In this document: positions 1 to 8,301 of the stretch, piece after piece
How the letters are laid out: every line of letters starts with the position of its first letter
Numbering within the stretch: position 1 is the first letter of the stretch
Source of the DNA: Microtetraspora glauca
GTDB lineage: Bacteria > Actinomycetota > Actinomycetes > Streptosporangiales > Streptosporangiaceae
DNA: 64,000 bases
Assembly: GCA_001570385.1 (NCBI GenBank)
Contig: BBYL01000022.1
Coordinates: forward strand, 62,001-126,000
Reading direction: 5' to 3'
Program-made: the position numbers and the translations under genes
The notes under the pieces: model-generated
Told to the model about the DNA's origin: nothing
The model's database searches: none
Seen by the model: only the letters and a program-made list of their open reading frames with translations

Positions 1-1019
1 CGACGACACCCCCGACGACACCCGCGGCGGCGACCTCCACGGGACGTCCCCGTACGGGCGGAGGACTGCGGCTCGGCCGCTTCAGGGACCTGACGCTGGT
101 GCCGGTCATCGTCGTCCTGCTCGTCGTGGGCGCGTTCGTGGACCCGGTGTTCCTCACCGTGGGCAACCTCACGAACGTGCTCCAGCAGCAGTCCGCGCTG
201 GCGCTGGTCGTGCTGGCCGAGGCGATGATCCTCATCGCGGGCAAGTTCGACCTGTCGCTGGAGTCGACCGTCGGCATGGCCCCCGCCATCACCGTGCTGG
301 TGATCCCGGCCACCACCGGGCAAGGGGCGGGGAGCGCGGGCCTGCTCGCGATCCCGCTCTGCCTGCTGATCGGGGCGGCCATCGGCGCGTTCAACGGCTT
401 CCTGATCCTCAAGTTCCAGCTCTCGGCCTTCGTCGTCACGCTGGCCATGCTGATCGTCGTCCACGGCCTGCATCTCGGGCTGACCGGCGGCAAGAGCCTG
501 TTCGAGCTGCCGGAGTCGATCATCTATCTGGGCGGCGCCACCTGGCTCGGCGTCCCCGCGTCGATCTGGATCGCGGGGGTGCTGTTCGCGGCGGGCATCG
601 TCGGCCTCGGCTACTTCAAGGCCGGGCGCGCCCTGTACGCCATCGGCGGCAACGCCGACGCCGCGCGGGCCGCGGGCGTCCGGGTGGACCGGGTGCTGTG
701 GACGGTGTTCATCATCGGCGGCGCGCTCGCCGCGCTCGCGGGCGTCCTCGAGACCGGCCGCCTCGGCGGCATCAGCGCCAACCAGGGCGTCGGCTGGATC
801 TTCATGGTGTTCGCCGCCGCCGTCATCGGCGGTGTCAGCATGGACGGCGGCAAGGGCACCATCCTCGGGGCGCTCACCGGCGTGCTGGTCATCGGCCTGG
901 TGGAGAACGTCCTCACGCTGAAGGGCGTGCCCGGCGAGTGGAAGCAGCTCGTCTACGGCGGGATCATCCTCGTCGCCCTCATGATCAGCCGGATCGCGGG
1001 CGGGAAGGCGCAGGACTGA
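1..1019 (+). CDS. Sugar ABC transporter permease (RbsC family), 5' end outside window
   Basis: The reading frame is open from base 3, so the start lies upstream; about 338 residues are visible. After a Pro/Thr/Ala-rich hydrophilic lead there are repeated hydrophobic segments and the family signature region near the end (VIGGVSMDGGKGT, where most relatives have GG-S--GG-GT). These are typical of BPD_transp_2 permeases of the ribose, rhamnose and xylose importers. It would form the membrane channel with an ATPase and a binding protein encoded upstream. Its stop TGA (1017-1019) overlaps the ATG of the aldo/keto reductase by one base, so the two are translationally coupled. The transported sugar cannot be read from the sequence; a deoxyhexose such as L-fucose or L-rhamnose would fit the partner gene. 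Confidence 0.9.
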   Translation, partial: TTPPTTPAAATSTGRPRTGGGLRLGRFRDLTLVPVIVVLLVVGAFVDPVFLTVGNLTNVLQQQSALALVVLAEAMILIAGKFDLSLESTVGMAPAITVLVIPATTGQGAGSAGLLAIPLCLLIGAAIGAFNGFLILKFQLSAFVVTLAMLIVVHGLHLGLTGGKSLFELPESIIYLGGATWLGVPASIWIAGVLFAAGIVGLGYFKAGRALYAIGGNADAARAAGVRVDRVLWTVFIIGGALAALAGVLETGRLGGISANQGVGWIFMVFAAAVIGGVSMDGGKGTILGALTGVLVIGLVENVLTLKGVPGEWKQLVYGGIILVALMISRIAGGKAQD

Positions 1020-1975
1020 TGGCGATCCCGGGCGTCGGCGGCGTCGAGCTGCCCCGGCTCGGCTTCGGCGGGGCCCCGATCGGCAACCTGTTCACCGCCG
1101 TCACCGACGATGAGGCACGGGCCGCGGTCGAGGCCGCCTGGGAGGCCGGTGTCCGCCTGTACGACACCGCTCCCCACTACGGCCTCGGCCTGTCCGAGCG
1201 CCGTCTGGGGGCGGCGCTCGCCGGGCGCTCCGGACACGTCCTGTCGACCAAGGTCGGCCGCCTGCTCGTGCCGTCAGGAACGGCGGGAGAGGCGGCCGGG
1301 CGCGACGACGAGGGCTTCGACGTGCCCGCCGACCGTCGCCGCGTGTGGGACTTCTCCCGCGACGGCGTGCTCAGGTCCCTGGAGGAGTCGCTGGAACGGC
1401 TCGGCGTCCCGTCCGTGGACATCGCGCTCATCCACGACCCGGACGGGCATCCGCGCGAGGCGCTGGAGGAGGCTTACCCGGCGCTGGCCTCCCTGCGCGA
1501 CCAGGGCGTGATCCGGGCCGTCGGGGTCGGGATGAACCAGTGGGAACTTCCCGCCCGGTTCGTCCGCGAGACCGACATCGACGTGATCATGCTGGCCGGG
1601 CGCTACACCATGCTCGACCAGTCCGGCCTCCCTCTGCTGGACGAGTGCGCGGAACGCGGGGTGCGGGTGCTGGCCGCCGGCGTCTTCAACAGCGGCCTGC
1701 TCGCCACCGACCGGCCGTCCGGCACGTTCGACTACCAGCCCGCTTCGGCGGAGCTGGTGGCCCGCGCCAGGGACATCGCGGCGGTGTGCGAACGGCACGG
1801 CGTCACCCTGCCCCAAGCCGCGGCCGCCTTCCCGCTGCGCCACCCCGCGGTCGCCACCGTCGTGCTCGGCGCACGGTCGGCCGCCGAGGTACGGCGCAAC
1901 GCGTCGCTCCTGGACCGGCCCGTCACCGGCGAGCTGTGGGACGACCTGATCGCCGAGGGACTGCTGGCGACCTGA
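1019..1975 (+). CDS. Aldo/keto reductase, aldose (L-fucose-type) dehydrogenase-like
   Basis: 318 residues, the usual size of the aldo/keto reductase superfamily. The start ATG at 1019 overlaps the permease stop. The TIM-barrel signatures are present: LYDTAPHYGLGLSERRLG near residue 40 holds the catalytic Asp and Tyr, STKVGR the Lys and ALIHDPD the His. This pattern resembles the D-threo-aldose/L-fucose dehydrogenase branch, which oxidises free aldoses with NAD(P) as the first step of non-phosphorylating breakdown. The coupling with a sugar permease supports a catabolic role on the imported sugar. The exact substrate is inferred. Confidence 0.85.
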   Translation: MAIPGVGGVELPRLGFGGAPIGNLFTAVTDDEARAAVEAAWEAGVRLYDTAPHYGLGLSERRLGAALAGRSGHVLSTKVGRLLVPSGTAGEAAGRDDEGFDVPADRRRVWDFSRDGVLRSLEESLERLGVPSVDIALIHDPDGHPREALEEAYPALASLRDQGVIRAVGVGMNQWELPARFVRETDIDVIMLAGRYTMLDQSGLPLLDECAERGVRVLAAGVFNSGLLATDRPSGTFDYQPASAELVARARDIAAVCERHGVTLPQAAAAFPLRHPAVATVVLGARSAAEVRRNASLLDRPVTGELWDDLIAEGLLAT

Positions 1976-2295
1976 CCCGGATGCCGGCGGACACCGTTGG
2001 CCGCCGACGCGACAGCCTGGCCAAGAAGCTGACCAGGGTCTCGGAGTCGCAACCGGCGGAATCACCCGGCCGAACCACCGACCCGAACCACGAACCGAAC
2101 CTTCCAGCCGATCAGGCGAAGATCACGAAAGATCGAGACATAACCGCAATTCCACGCTTTTTCTTGAATTTCGCAGTCAATGCCCGTTGGGTATGACTTT
2201 TCAGGTAGTAAACGGCGGCCGCTGAGGCGGCGTCCTCCTCCTGTGGGGGTGTGGGGCCCGACAGGTTCTGCTTCCGTATTCGGGGAGGATGTCCG

Positions 2296-3459
2296 TTGCC
2301 CGCATGGCCGAACGTCAGCCGCGCCGACGACCGCCGACTGCTGGAGGCGCTGCGGCGCGATGACGCGGAGGCGCCCGCCGGACTCTTCGACGCGTACGCC
2401 AACCGGCTGGCCGACTACGCCCATACCCTGCTGGACGACCAGGATCGGGCGGCCAGAGCCGTACACCAGGCGCTGGTCTCCGCGCGGGCGAGCGCGCGGC
2501 GGCTGAAGGACCCGGCACGCCTTCGTGCCTGGCTGTACGCGCTGGTCCGGTTCCAGTGCGCGGCCCGTGAACGCGGCAGGGCGGCGCCCGTCGCGGTGCT
2601 CGACGACCCGGAGGATCCGGAGACGGCGGCGCTGGTGCGCGACGCCCTCGCCGAGCTCGGGCAGAACGAGCGCGAGATCCTCCACCTGTCCGTACGGCAC
2701 GGCCTCACGCCCGCCGAGGTCGGATCGGTTCTGGGGTTGACGTCACGGCAGACCACCGCGCGGCTCGCGCGGGCCAGGGACCGCATGGAGACCGCCGCGG
2801 CGGCGGTCGTCCTGGCCAGGACCGGGCGGGCGCACTGCCCAGACCTGTCGGCGCTGGTCGAATCGGGTCCCGACGGGTCCCCCGGGCCACTGCTGCGCAA
2901 ACGCCTGATCAGGCACATCGGCGGATGCGAGGTGTGCGCGGAGGGCAGGCGCAGGCACGTGTCCGCCGACCGGCTCCTCGATGCGATCCCCATCGCCTTC
3001 CCGCCGCTGTCGCTCCGCCGCGCCGTGATCGGCCAGGTGGTCGACAAGCCCGCCGTATACGGCGCCCCGATTGATCACTATCCTCCGGCCCCCCACGGAC
3101 CGGCGCCTCACAGCCCAGCGGTCCGCGCGGAGCCGAGTACGCGCGGGGGCCGGGCGACACACGGCGATCCAACACCTCGGGGAGCGGCGCCGGCGCGAGG
3201 GCGGCGGGGCAACCGGCACGGCAGACGGCGCGCCGGAGGACAGCGCGGTGGACAGCGCGGTGGACAGCGCAGGTGGAACGACCGGTGGAAGGGCAAGTGG
3301 CGGCGCGGGTGGCAGGGCGTGTGGCGCGGGCGGGCACCGGCTCTGGCCGCCCTCGCGTGCGCGGTCGTGATGATCGGTGTGCTGGGGGCCGTCAGGTGGC
3401 CGGGCGGGGGCGTCGGCGGGCAGGCGGGTGACGGGTGGGTGGGGGGGCGGGAACGGTGA
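2296..3459 (+). CDS. Sigma-70-family protein with anti-sigma-type zinc finger and membrane segment (N-terminal part of a split gene)
   Basis: I chose the TTG at 2296 because GGGGAGG lies seven bases upstream; an earlier in-frame GTG at 2251 adds residues unlike the family. Residues about 9-90 resemble sigma region 2 and about 105-175 region 4 (ALAELGQNEREILHLSV, then a helix-turn-helix). Near residue 207 HIGGCEVC looks like the HxxxCxxC zinc finger of anti-sigma factors. A basic, Gly/Arg-rich linker and one membrane helix (ALAALACAVVMIGVLGAV) follow. Then the frame stops inside a G-rich stretch (3441-3447). The C-terminal half seems to continue in another frame at 3435. A membrane-tethered ECF-like regulator is likely; target promoters are unknown. 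Confidence 0.75.
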   Translation: MPAWPNVSRADDRRLLEALRRDDAEAPAGLFDAYANRLADYAHTLLDDQDRAARAVHQALVSARASARRLKDPARLRAWLYALVRFQCAARERGRAAPVAVLDDPEDPETAALVRDALAELGQNEREILHLSVRHGLTPAEVGSVLGLTSRQTTARLARARDRMETAAAAVVLARTGRAHCPDLSALVESGPDGSPGPLLRKRLIRHIGGCEVCAEGRRRHVSADRLLDAIPIAFPPLSLRRAVIGQVVDKPAVYGAPIDHYPPAPHGPAPHSPAVRAEPSTRGGRATHGDPTPRGAAPARGRRGNRHGRRRAGGQRGGQRGGQRRWNDRWKGKWRRGWQGVWRGRAPALAALACAVVMIGVLGAVRWPGGGVGGQAGDGWVGGRER

Positions 3460-4193
3460 CCCCGCCGTACGGCGTGCTCGGTCTCGGCCCGGAGGGTCTC
3501 CCGCCCACGGAGTGGTTCTCAGGGAACTCCCAGGCGGGTGCCGGGGACAGCCCGTGGGCCGGTGGCGGCGGACCCGCGACCTCTCCCGGGCCCATCGCAG
3601 GGCCCACCGCATCCCACGGGTCTTCGAGCTCTCCCGGCCCCGCCGCGGAGCCCACCGCGTCCCCTGGCCCTTCGGCCGCGCCCCGCGGCTCGTCCGGTAC
3701 CACGCGCTCCCCCGAGCCGTCGCGGTCCCCCGAGCCGTCGCGGTCCCCCGAGCCGTCGCGCACGCCGAAGGCCGCGCGTACCAGCACACCCGCGAAGACC
3801 AGGGCACGAGCGCGGCCCACACGCTCTCCCACGCGGACCAGGCCCTCTCCCACGGGGACCACAAGGACCACCCCGACCACTCGGAGGGCGCCCCTGCTGT
3901 CGGCGAGTTGCCCGGGCGGGCTCGGGAAGGCGGCCGGCGGCGTGGTCACTCTGTCCGCCGGCAACGCCGCCATCTCGTGGACCGCGACCGTCCCCGACGG
4001 TGTGACGCTCCGGCCCGCCCAGGGCAGGCTCCGGGCGGGGGCAAGCGGCCGCATCACGCTGACGGTGCTGGATCCGGGCTCAGCGGGGAGCGCGCTGATC
4101 ACCTTCCGTTCCGTGGGCGGAAATCCGTACTGCCGGGTTTCCTGGGACGGCGACGCGCAGGATCAGGCGCGGTCGACGGCCGAACCTACTTGA
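3435..4193 (+). CDS. Proline/Ser-rich exported half with BACON-like domain, out of frame with the sigma-like gene
   Basis: The frame from the GTG at 3435 overlaps the end of the preceding gene by 25 bases and has no convincing ribosome site. It encodes about 110 residues rich in Pro, Ser, Thr and Ala, including three copies of an 18-bp repeat giving RSPEPS. A compact domain follows (LSASCPGGLGKAAGGVV to NPYCRVSWDGD) that resembles BACON/Ig-like extracellular modules with two cysteines. Placed after the membrane helix of the preceding gene it would be its outside part. The simplest reading is one gene of about 630 codons interrupted by loss of one G in the seven-G run, or a programmed -1 shift there. 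Independent translation is the less likely alternative. Confidence 0.6.
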   Translation: MGGGAGTVTPPYGVLGLGPEGLPPTEWFSGNSQAGAGDSPWAGGGGPATSPGPIAGPTASHGSSSSPGPAAEPTASPGPSAAPRGSSGTTRSPEPSRSPEPSRSPEPSRTPKAARTSTPAKTRARARPTRSPTRTRPSPTGTTRTTPTTRRAPLLSASCPGGLGKAAGGVVTLSAGNAAISWTATVPDGVTLRPAQGRLRAGASGRITLTVLDPGSAGSALITFRSVGGNPYCRVSWDGDAQDQARSTAEPT

Positions 4194-4368
4194 CCGCCAC
4201 ATTAACGTTTCTCGACATTTGGGATAAGATCGTCCCTTCCGGCGAGGCTCGGTAAACCGGGGGACAAGGCAATGCGTCGCCATTGACGCATGCCTGCTGT
4301 GATTGGTCCCATAAGTGGGCCCGCCAACCGCGTCACAGTGGCCTCTACCAGCCGGGAGACCAGGAGAC

Positions 4369-4734
4369 ATGGGTAGGAATCGGACCGTTCCCGTCGTCGT
4401 CCTCGCCGTGGCCTGCGCCGTTGGAGCGGTGCTCGCACTCGCCGACATCGAGACGCCGGTCCGCATGTTCCTGACGCCGCTCTTCCTTTTCGTGGTTCCC
4501 GGGGCCGCGGTCGCCGGACTGTTGCGTGATCGTGACCCTCTCTCGGTGCTGACAGTCGGCGCGGCCGCGAGTCTGGCCGTCAACGTCGTACTCGCGGAAG
4601 CCATGCTGCTCTTCGACGCCTGGTCGCCCCGTGCCGGGGTGGCGACGGTCGGCGTGCTGAGCTTCTTCTTGTGGATCATCCGGTCGCTGTACCGGGGACA
4701 GGCATCAGCCGAACGGGGGGCAGACACGAGGTGA
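4369..4734 (+). CDS. Small integral membrane protein of unknown function
   Basis: 121 residues from the ATG at 4369, preceded by GGGAG at 12 bases and AGGAGA directly before it. Four hydrophobic stretches alternate with short loops (VPVVVLAVACAVGAVLAL, FLTPLFLFVVPGAAVAGLL, a third around residues 57-80, VGVLSFFLWIIRSLY), so it probably spans the membrane three or four times. The C-terminus is charged and cytoplasmic by the positive-inside rule. No named family is recognised. It precedes a glycosyltransferase group after a 228-bp gap; a role in glycan assembly would be a guess from position only. Confidence 0.6.
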   Translation: MGRNRTVPVVVLAVACAVGAVLALADIETPVRMFLTPLFLFVVPGAAVAGLLRDRDPLSVLTVGAAASLAVNVVLAEAMLLFDAWSPRAGVATVGVLSFFLWIIRSLYRGQASAERGADTR

Positions 4735-4763
4735 TGACCATCCTGAACCGGACCGTACGACCG

Positions 4764-4796
4764 TCAGAACCCTTGGAATCCTCAGAACCCTTGGAA
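4764..4796. repeat. Two direct copies of a 15-bp word, 18-bp period
   Basis: TCAGAACCCTTGGAA occurs at 4764-4778 and again at 4782-4796. The copies lie between the small membrane protein and the first glycosyltransferase, outside any gene. Confidence 0.8.
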
Positions 4797-4820
4797 CCGA
4801 CGGTTCCCCTGTGGTACCAA

Positions 4821-4860
4821 CGCTAGCCGCACCCTCAGTTCGCTAGCCGCACCCCTCAGT
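4821..4860. repeat. Tandem duplication of a 19/20-bp word
   Basis: A 19-base word beginning CGCTAGCCGC at 4821 is followed at 4841 by a copy that differs only by one extra C. With the pair just upstream it makes this gap (4735-4962) unusually repetitive. No promoter could be assigned confidently here. Confidence 0.8.
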
Positions 4861-4962
4861 CCCTGCCCGTAAGACCGGGATGGAACTCGCCATTCCATCC
4901 AGTCGCGCCGGTCCGTCGGGGTCTCCGCTCATGACAGACCGCCCGGAAGGACATCCCGTCAC

Positions 4963-5784
4963 ATGAGTCCCGAGCACAGCGCCACCTCCCCGTTCGCCGC
5001 CCTGCGCCCGCTGCCGACTGGCGGCCGCTTCACCCCTCTTGGGCCCCACCTGGCCATCGCTCCCACGGTGAGCGTCGTCGTCCCCGCCATGAACGAGGCG
5101 GAGAACCTGCCTCACGTCTTCGCCACCCTGCCCTCCTGGATCCACGAAGTCGTCCTGGTCGACGGCCATTCGACCGACGACACCATCGCCGTCGCCCGGC
5201 GACTGCGTCCGGGACTGCGCGTGGTCAACCAGCGCGGGCGGGGCAAGGGGACCGCCCTGGCCGAGGGCTTCGCGGCCTGCACGGGCGAGATCATCGTGAT
5301 GATCGACGCCGACGGCTCGACCGACGGCCGCGAGATCATCCAGTTCGTCAGCACGCTGGTGAGCGGCGCCGACTTCGCCAAGGGGTCCCGCTACATCCCC
5401 GGAGGCGGGAGCGACGACCTCACGTTCACCCGCAAGCTGGGCAACACGTTGCTGCGCACGCTGGTCAACCGCATCTACGGCACCCGCTACACCGACCTGT
5501 GCTACGGCTACAACGCCTTCTGGGCCCGCCACCTGCCGGTGCTCGACCTCGACTGCGAGGGCTTCGAGGTCGAGACGCTGATGAACATCCGCGCCGCGCG
5601 GGCAGGTCTGCGGGTCCATGAGGTGCCGAGCCACGAGCGCTGCCGCCTCTACGGCGAGAGCAACCTGAACGCGGTGCGGGACGGCCTGCGCGTCCTGCGC
5701 ACGATCCTCAGGGAGCGGCGGCGCCCGACCGTGCGGCAACACGCCCCGGCCGCCGCGCAGGCGGCCGACCAGGGCGCGGCATGA
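4963..5784 (+). CDS. Family-2 glycosyltransferase, dolichol-phosphate-mannose-synthase-like
   Basis: 273 residues. After a short lead the GT-A fold begins at VSVVVPAMNEAENLP, the nucleotide-sugar entry motif. It is followed by VDGHSTDD and the metal-binding MIDADGSTDG (a DxD motif), then KGSRY typical of polyprenyl-phosphate glycosyltransferases. No membrane helix is visible, so it is probably a peripheral cytoplasmic enzyme loading a sugar onto a lipid carrier. The last four bases overlap the next glycosyltransferase (ATGA), so the two are co-translated. Sugar donor and acceptor are unknown. Confidence 0.85.
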   Translation: MSPEHSATSPFAALRPLPTGGRFTPLGPHLAIAPTVSVVVPAMNEAENLPHVFATLPSWIHEVVLVDGHSTDDTIAVARRLRPGLRVVNQRGRGKGTALAEGFAACTGEIIVMIDADGSTDGREIIQFVSTLVSGADFAKGSRYIPGGGSDDLTFTRKLGNTLLRTLVNRIYGTRYTDLCYGYNAFWARHLPVLDLDCEGFEVETLMNIRAARAGLRVHEVPSHERCRLYGESNLNAVRDGLRVLRTILRERRRPTVRQHAPAAAQAADQGAA

Positions 5785-6737
5785 CGTCTCTCCCGCCACC
5801 GAGGACCTCGGTCGTCATCTGCGTTTACACCGAGGACCGCTGGGACGACATCAGGGCCGCGGTCGAGTCGGTCCGCCGCCAGAGCCGCCCGGCGTACGAA
5901 CTGATCATCGTGGTGGACCACAACCCCGATCTGCACCTGCGGCTCAAGTCCGAGTACACCGACGCCGTCGTGGTGGAGAACGCCCACGAGCGCGGGTTGT
6001 CCGGCGGCAAGAACACCGGAGTGGAGACCGCGAGGGGCGACGTCGTCGCCTTCCTGGACGACGACGCGGTGGCCGACCCCGGCTGGCTGGCCGCGTTCGA
6101 GCCGGGCTTCGCCGATCCGGCCGTGGCCGGGGTCGGGGGTCTGACCCGGCCGCTGTGGGCCGTGGGCGGGCGTCCCCGCTGGTTTCCCGACGAGTTCGAC
6201 TGGACGGTGGGCTGCACCTATCGCGGCATGCCCGTCGAGCGCGCCCCGATCCGCAACGTGATGGGCGGCAACGCCGCGTTCCGCAGGGAGGTCGTCGGCG
6301 AGGTCGGTGGCTTCAGCACGGGCATCGGCCGCAACGTGCAGGGGCGCAGAAGCCGCCCGCTGGGCTGTGAGGAGACCGAGTTCTGCATCCGGCTGTCGCA
6401 GCGGCGGCCGGGGTCGGTGCTGCTGTTCGAGCCCGGCGCGGCCATCGGGCACAAGGTCTCCGCCGAGCGGGCGCGGTTCGCCTACTTCCGGTCCCGGTGC
6501 TACGCCGAGGGCCTGTCCAAGGCGATCGTCACGAGCAGCGTCGGCGCGGGCGACGGGCTGTCCAGCGAACGTGACTACACCTTCAGGACGCTGCCGCTCG
6601 GCGTGCTGCGCGGCCTGGGCGACGCCGTACGCGGCGACCTCGCGGGCCTGGGCCGCGCGGCCGCGATCGTGATCGGACTGGCCTGGACGACCTGGGGCTA
6701 CCTGGTCGGCGGCCTGCGCCTCAGGATCCGCCCATGA
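5781..6737 (+). CDS. Family-2 glycosyltransferase
   Basis: 318 residues, starting at an ATGA overlap with the preceding transferase. It opens with TSVVICVYTEDRWDD, has the metal-binding FLDDDAVADPGWL and the acceptor-side GGNAAFRREVVGEVGG, and the late EETEFCIRL (ED/EE motif). These are typical of inverting GT2 enzymes that build surface polysaccharides. A hydrophobic C-terminal stretch (AAAIVIGLAWTTWGYLVGG) may dock it to the membrane. It overlaps the deacetylase gene by four bases, so these three genes form one coupled unit. Confidence 0.85.
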   Translation: MTSLPPPRTSVVICVYTEDRWDDIRAAVESVRRQSRPAYELIIVVDHNPDLHLRLKSEYTDAVVVENAHERGLSGGKNTGVETARGDVVAFLDDDAVADPGWLAAFEPGFADPAVAGVGGLTRPLWAVGGRPRWFPDEFDWTVGCTYRGMPVERAPIRNVMGGNAAFRREVVGEVGGFSTGIGRNVQGRRSRPLGCEETEFCIRLSQRRPGSVLLFEPGAAIGHKVSAERARFAYFRSRCYAEGLSKAIVTSSVGAGDGLSSERDYTFRTLPLGVLRGLGDAVRGDLAGLGRAAAIVIGLAWTTWGYLVGGLRLRIRP

Positions 6738-7534
6738 CGAGAATCCCCATCCTGATGTACCACTCGGTGTCGGACCGGCCGACGGCCGAGACCCGCCCCC
6801 TGGCCGTACGCCCGGGGGACTTCGCCGAGCAGCTCGGCTACCTGCGGGACGCGGGGTTCACGCCGCTCACCGTGGCCGACCTGGTGGCGTCGCTGCACGG
6901 CACGGGCCCCGGGCTGCCCGACCGGCCGGTGGTGATCACATTCGACGACGGGTACGCCGACTTCCACGAGGAGGCGCTTCCGGTGCTCGACCGGCTGGGC
7001 TTCCCGTCCACGGTCTTCCTCACCAGCGGCTGGGTCGCGGACGCCGGTTCCGAGGCCGCGGGCCGTCCGCTCGGCCGGACGTTGTCGTGGAGCCAGGCCC
7101 GCGAAGCGGCCGAGCACGGCGTGGAGATCGCCGGGCACAGCCACAGCCATCCGCAGCTCGACCAGATCGGCGATCACGAGCTGCGGCAGGAACTCCGCCG
7201 TAACAAAGCGCTGCTCGAAGACCGTCTCGGTCGGCCGGTGACCACCATGGCCTACCCGTACGGCTATTCGAGCGCCCGGGTACGCAGGGAGGTGCGCAGG
7301 GCGGGGTACTGGGCGGCCTGCGCGGTGAGCAACGCGATCGCCGCCGACCGCCACGACCTGCTGGCCATTCCCCGGCTCACGGTGAGCCGGACGACCACGA
7401 TGGCCAGATTCTCGCTGGCGGTGCGGGACCGGGGCGTTCCTCTCGTCTACCTCAAGGAGCGCACGCTGACCAAGGGATACGCCGTGATCCGCCGCACGAG
7501 GTACGGCCTGCGCAAGATTGCCACTCGCCAGTAA
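6734..7534 (+). CDS. Polysaccharide deacetylase (NodB domain)
   Basis: 266 residues, ATGA-coupled to the glycosyltransferase. The NodB motifs are clear: ILMYHSVSD at the start, ITFDDGYADF (catalytic and metal-binding Asp pair), the metal-binding HSHSHPQL (HxxxH) and TMAYPYGYSSA. It would remove N-acetyl groups from an amino-sugar polymer or lipid-linked intermediate. No signal peptide is visible, so it may act on the cytoplasmic side or on a lipid-linked precursor; this is inference. Together with the two transferases it suggests synthesis of a partly deacetylated surface glycan. Confidence 0.85.
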   Translation: MTRIPILMYHSVSDRPTAETRPLAVRPGDFAEQLGYLRDAGFTPLTVADLVASLHGTGPGLPDRPVVITFDDGYADFHEEALPVLDRLGFPSTVFLTSGWVADAGSEAAGRPLGRTLSWSQAREAAEHGVEIAGHSHSHPQLDQIGDHELRQELRRNKALLEDRLGRPVTTMAYPYGYSSARVRREVRRAGYWAACAVSNAIAADRHDLLAIPRLTVSRTTTMARFSLAVRDRGVPLVYLKERTLTKGYAVIRRTRYGLRKIATRQ

Positions 7535-7609
7535 CAATCACGCGTCACGAGGTGTCAGCCCCGGCGCATAAGGGGAGAAACCAGGGCGATCGAGGATTGA
7601 GGGGGCACA

Positions 7610-8212
7610 GTGGCCCACGCATGGATGCCCGGCGCCAGCCGAATTCCCGCTCCCGAGGACTCCGGCCCCATGATCGGGGGAGTTCCGAGGGCCGTCTGGT
7701 TTATCTGGCCGACCGACCCTCTCGCGGTCTCGGCCAAGTCCGCCGCCCAACGCATGATCCAGCTCGGGTGCCCGGTCCACCTGGTCTGGAACCCCGTCAC
7801 CGGCGAGATCGCCCAGTCGCTGCCCCCCACTCGCGCGGCCCGCGGACTGCCGGGCGAACGGGGACGTGAGGGCAGGGTGTGCGTGCAGATCCGTGTGCTC
7901 GGCTCGGTGGAGCGGCCCTTCACCGACGGAAAGATGGACGGCCTGGACGACATCCTGACCTGGCTGGACTCCTGGCGGGTGCCCAGGCGCTGGCCGGCCG
8001 GTCCTCCCCTGCCCCCGCCGCACTCGCTGGCGGCCGAGCGCAGCCGCCGCCTCTGGGCGCGCGGCGGCCACTTCGGCCATTCGCAGGTGCCGGGGACGGT
8101 CGAGGGCGACCCCGGCGGCATCGACGTGCACCGGATCACCGGTGAGAGCGTGCCCACGTTCGAGGTGCCCCGCCCGCGTGAGGAGTTCCGCCTGCTGGAA
8201 CGGGCCTTCTGA
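7610..8212 (+). CDS. Putative N-acetylmuramoyl-L-alanine amidase-like protein, divergent
   Basis: 200 residues from a GTG preceded by a GAGGATTGAGGGGG stretch. The segment RGGHFGHSQVPGTVEGDPGG near residues 150-170 resembles the end of the PGRP/Amidase_2 fold, where H-x-x-x-P-x-N-x-H-x-DPG supplies zinc ligands; here the second His is replaced. The upstream part (WFIWPTDPLAVSAKSAAQRM) is not a recognised PGRP start, and no signal peptide is seen. It could be a substrate-binding relative without activity, or an unrelated protein. Its last codons lie inside the first unit of a tandem array. Confidence 0.5.
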   Translation: MAHAWMPGASRIPAPEDSGPMIGGVPRAVWFIWPTDPLAVSAKSAAQRMIQLGCPVHLVWNPVTGEIAQSLPPTRAARGLPGERGREGRVCVQIRVLGSVERPFTDGKMDGLDDILTWLDSWRVPRRWPAGPPLPPPHSLAAERSRRLWARGGHFGHSQVPGTVEGDPGGIDVHRITGESVPTFEVPRPREEFRLLERAF

Positions 8213-8301
8213 ACGGGTCTTCCGGACGGCTCTTCTGAGCGGCTCTTCTGAGCGGCTCTTCTGAGCGGCTCTTCTGAGCGGCTCTTCTGAGCGGCTCTTC
8301 T
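8198..8301. repeat. Eight-unit 13-bp tandem array between convergent genes
   Basis: The consensus unit is GAGCGGCTCTTCT. Five perfect copies fill 8237-8301. Three decayed copies precede them: 8198-8210 (GAACGGGCCTTCT), 8211-8223 (GAACGGGTCTTCC) and 8224-8236 (GGACGGCTCTTCT). The array begins in the last codons and stop of the amidase-like gene and ends in the stop codon of the MocR gene. Each unit contains GAGC-G-GCTC, a small inverted repeat. Thirteen is not a multiple of three, so it grew outside coding selection. Confidence 0.95.

Noticed and set aside
8198-8301. CRISPR array or restriction-site cluster
   Set aside because: The repeats are directly tandem without spacers, so not CRISPR. 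The GCTCTTC content is just part of the repeated word.
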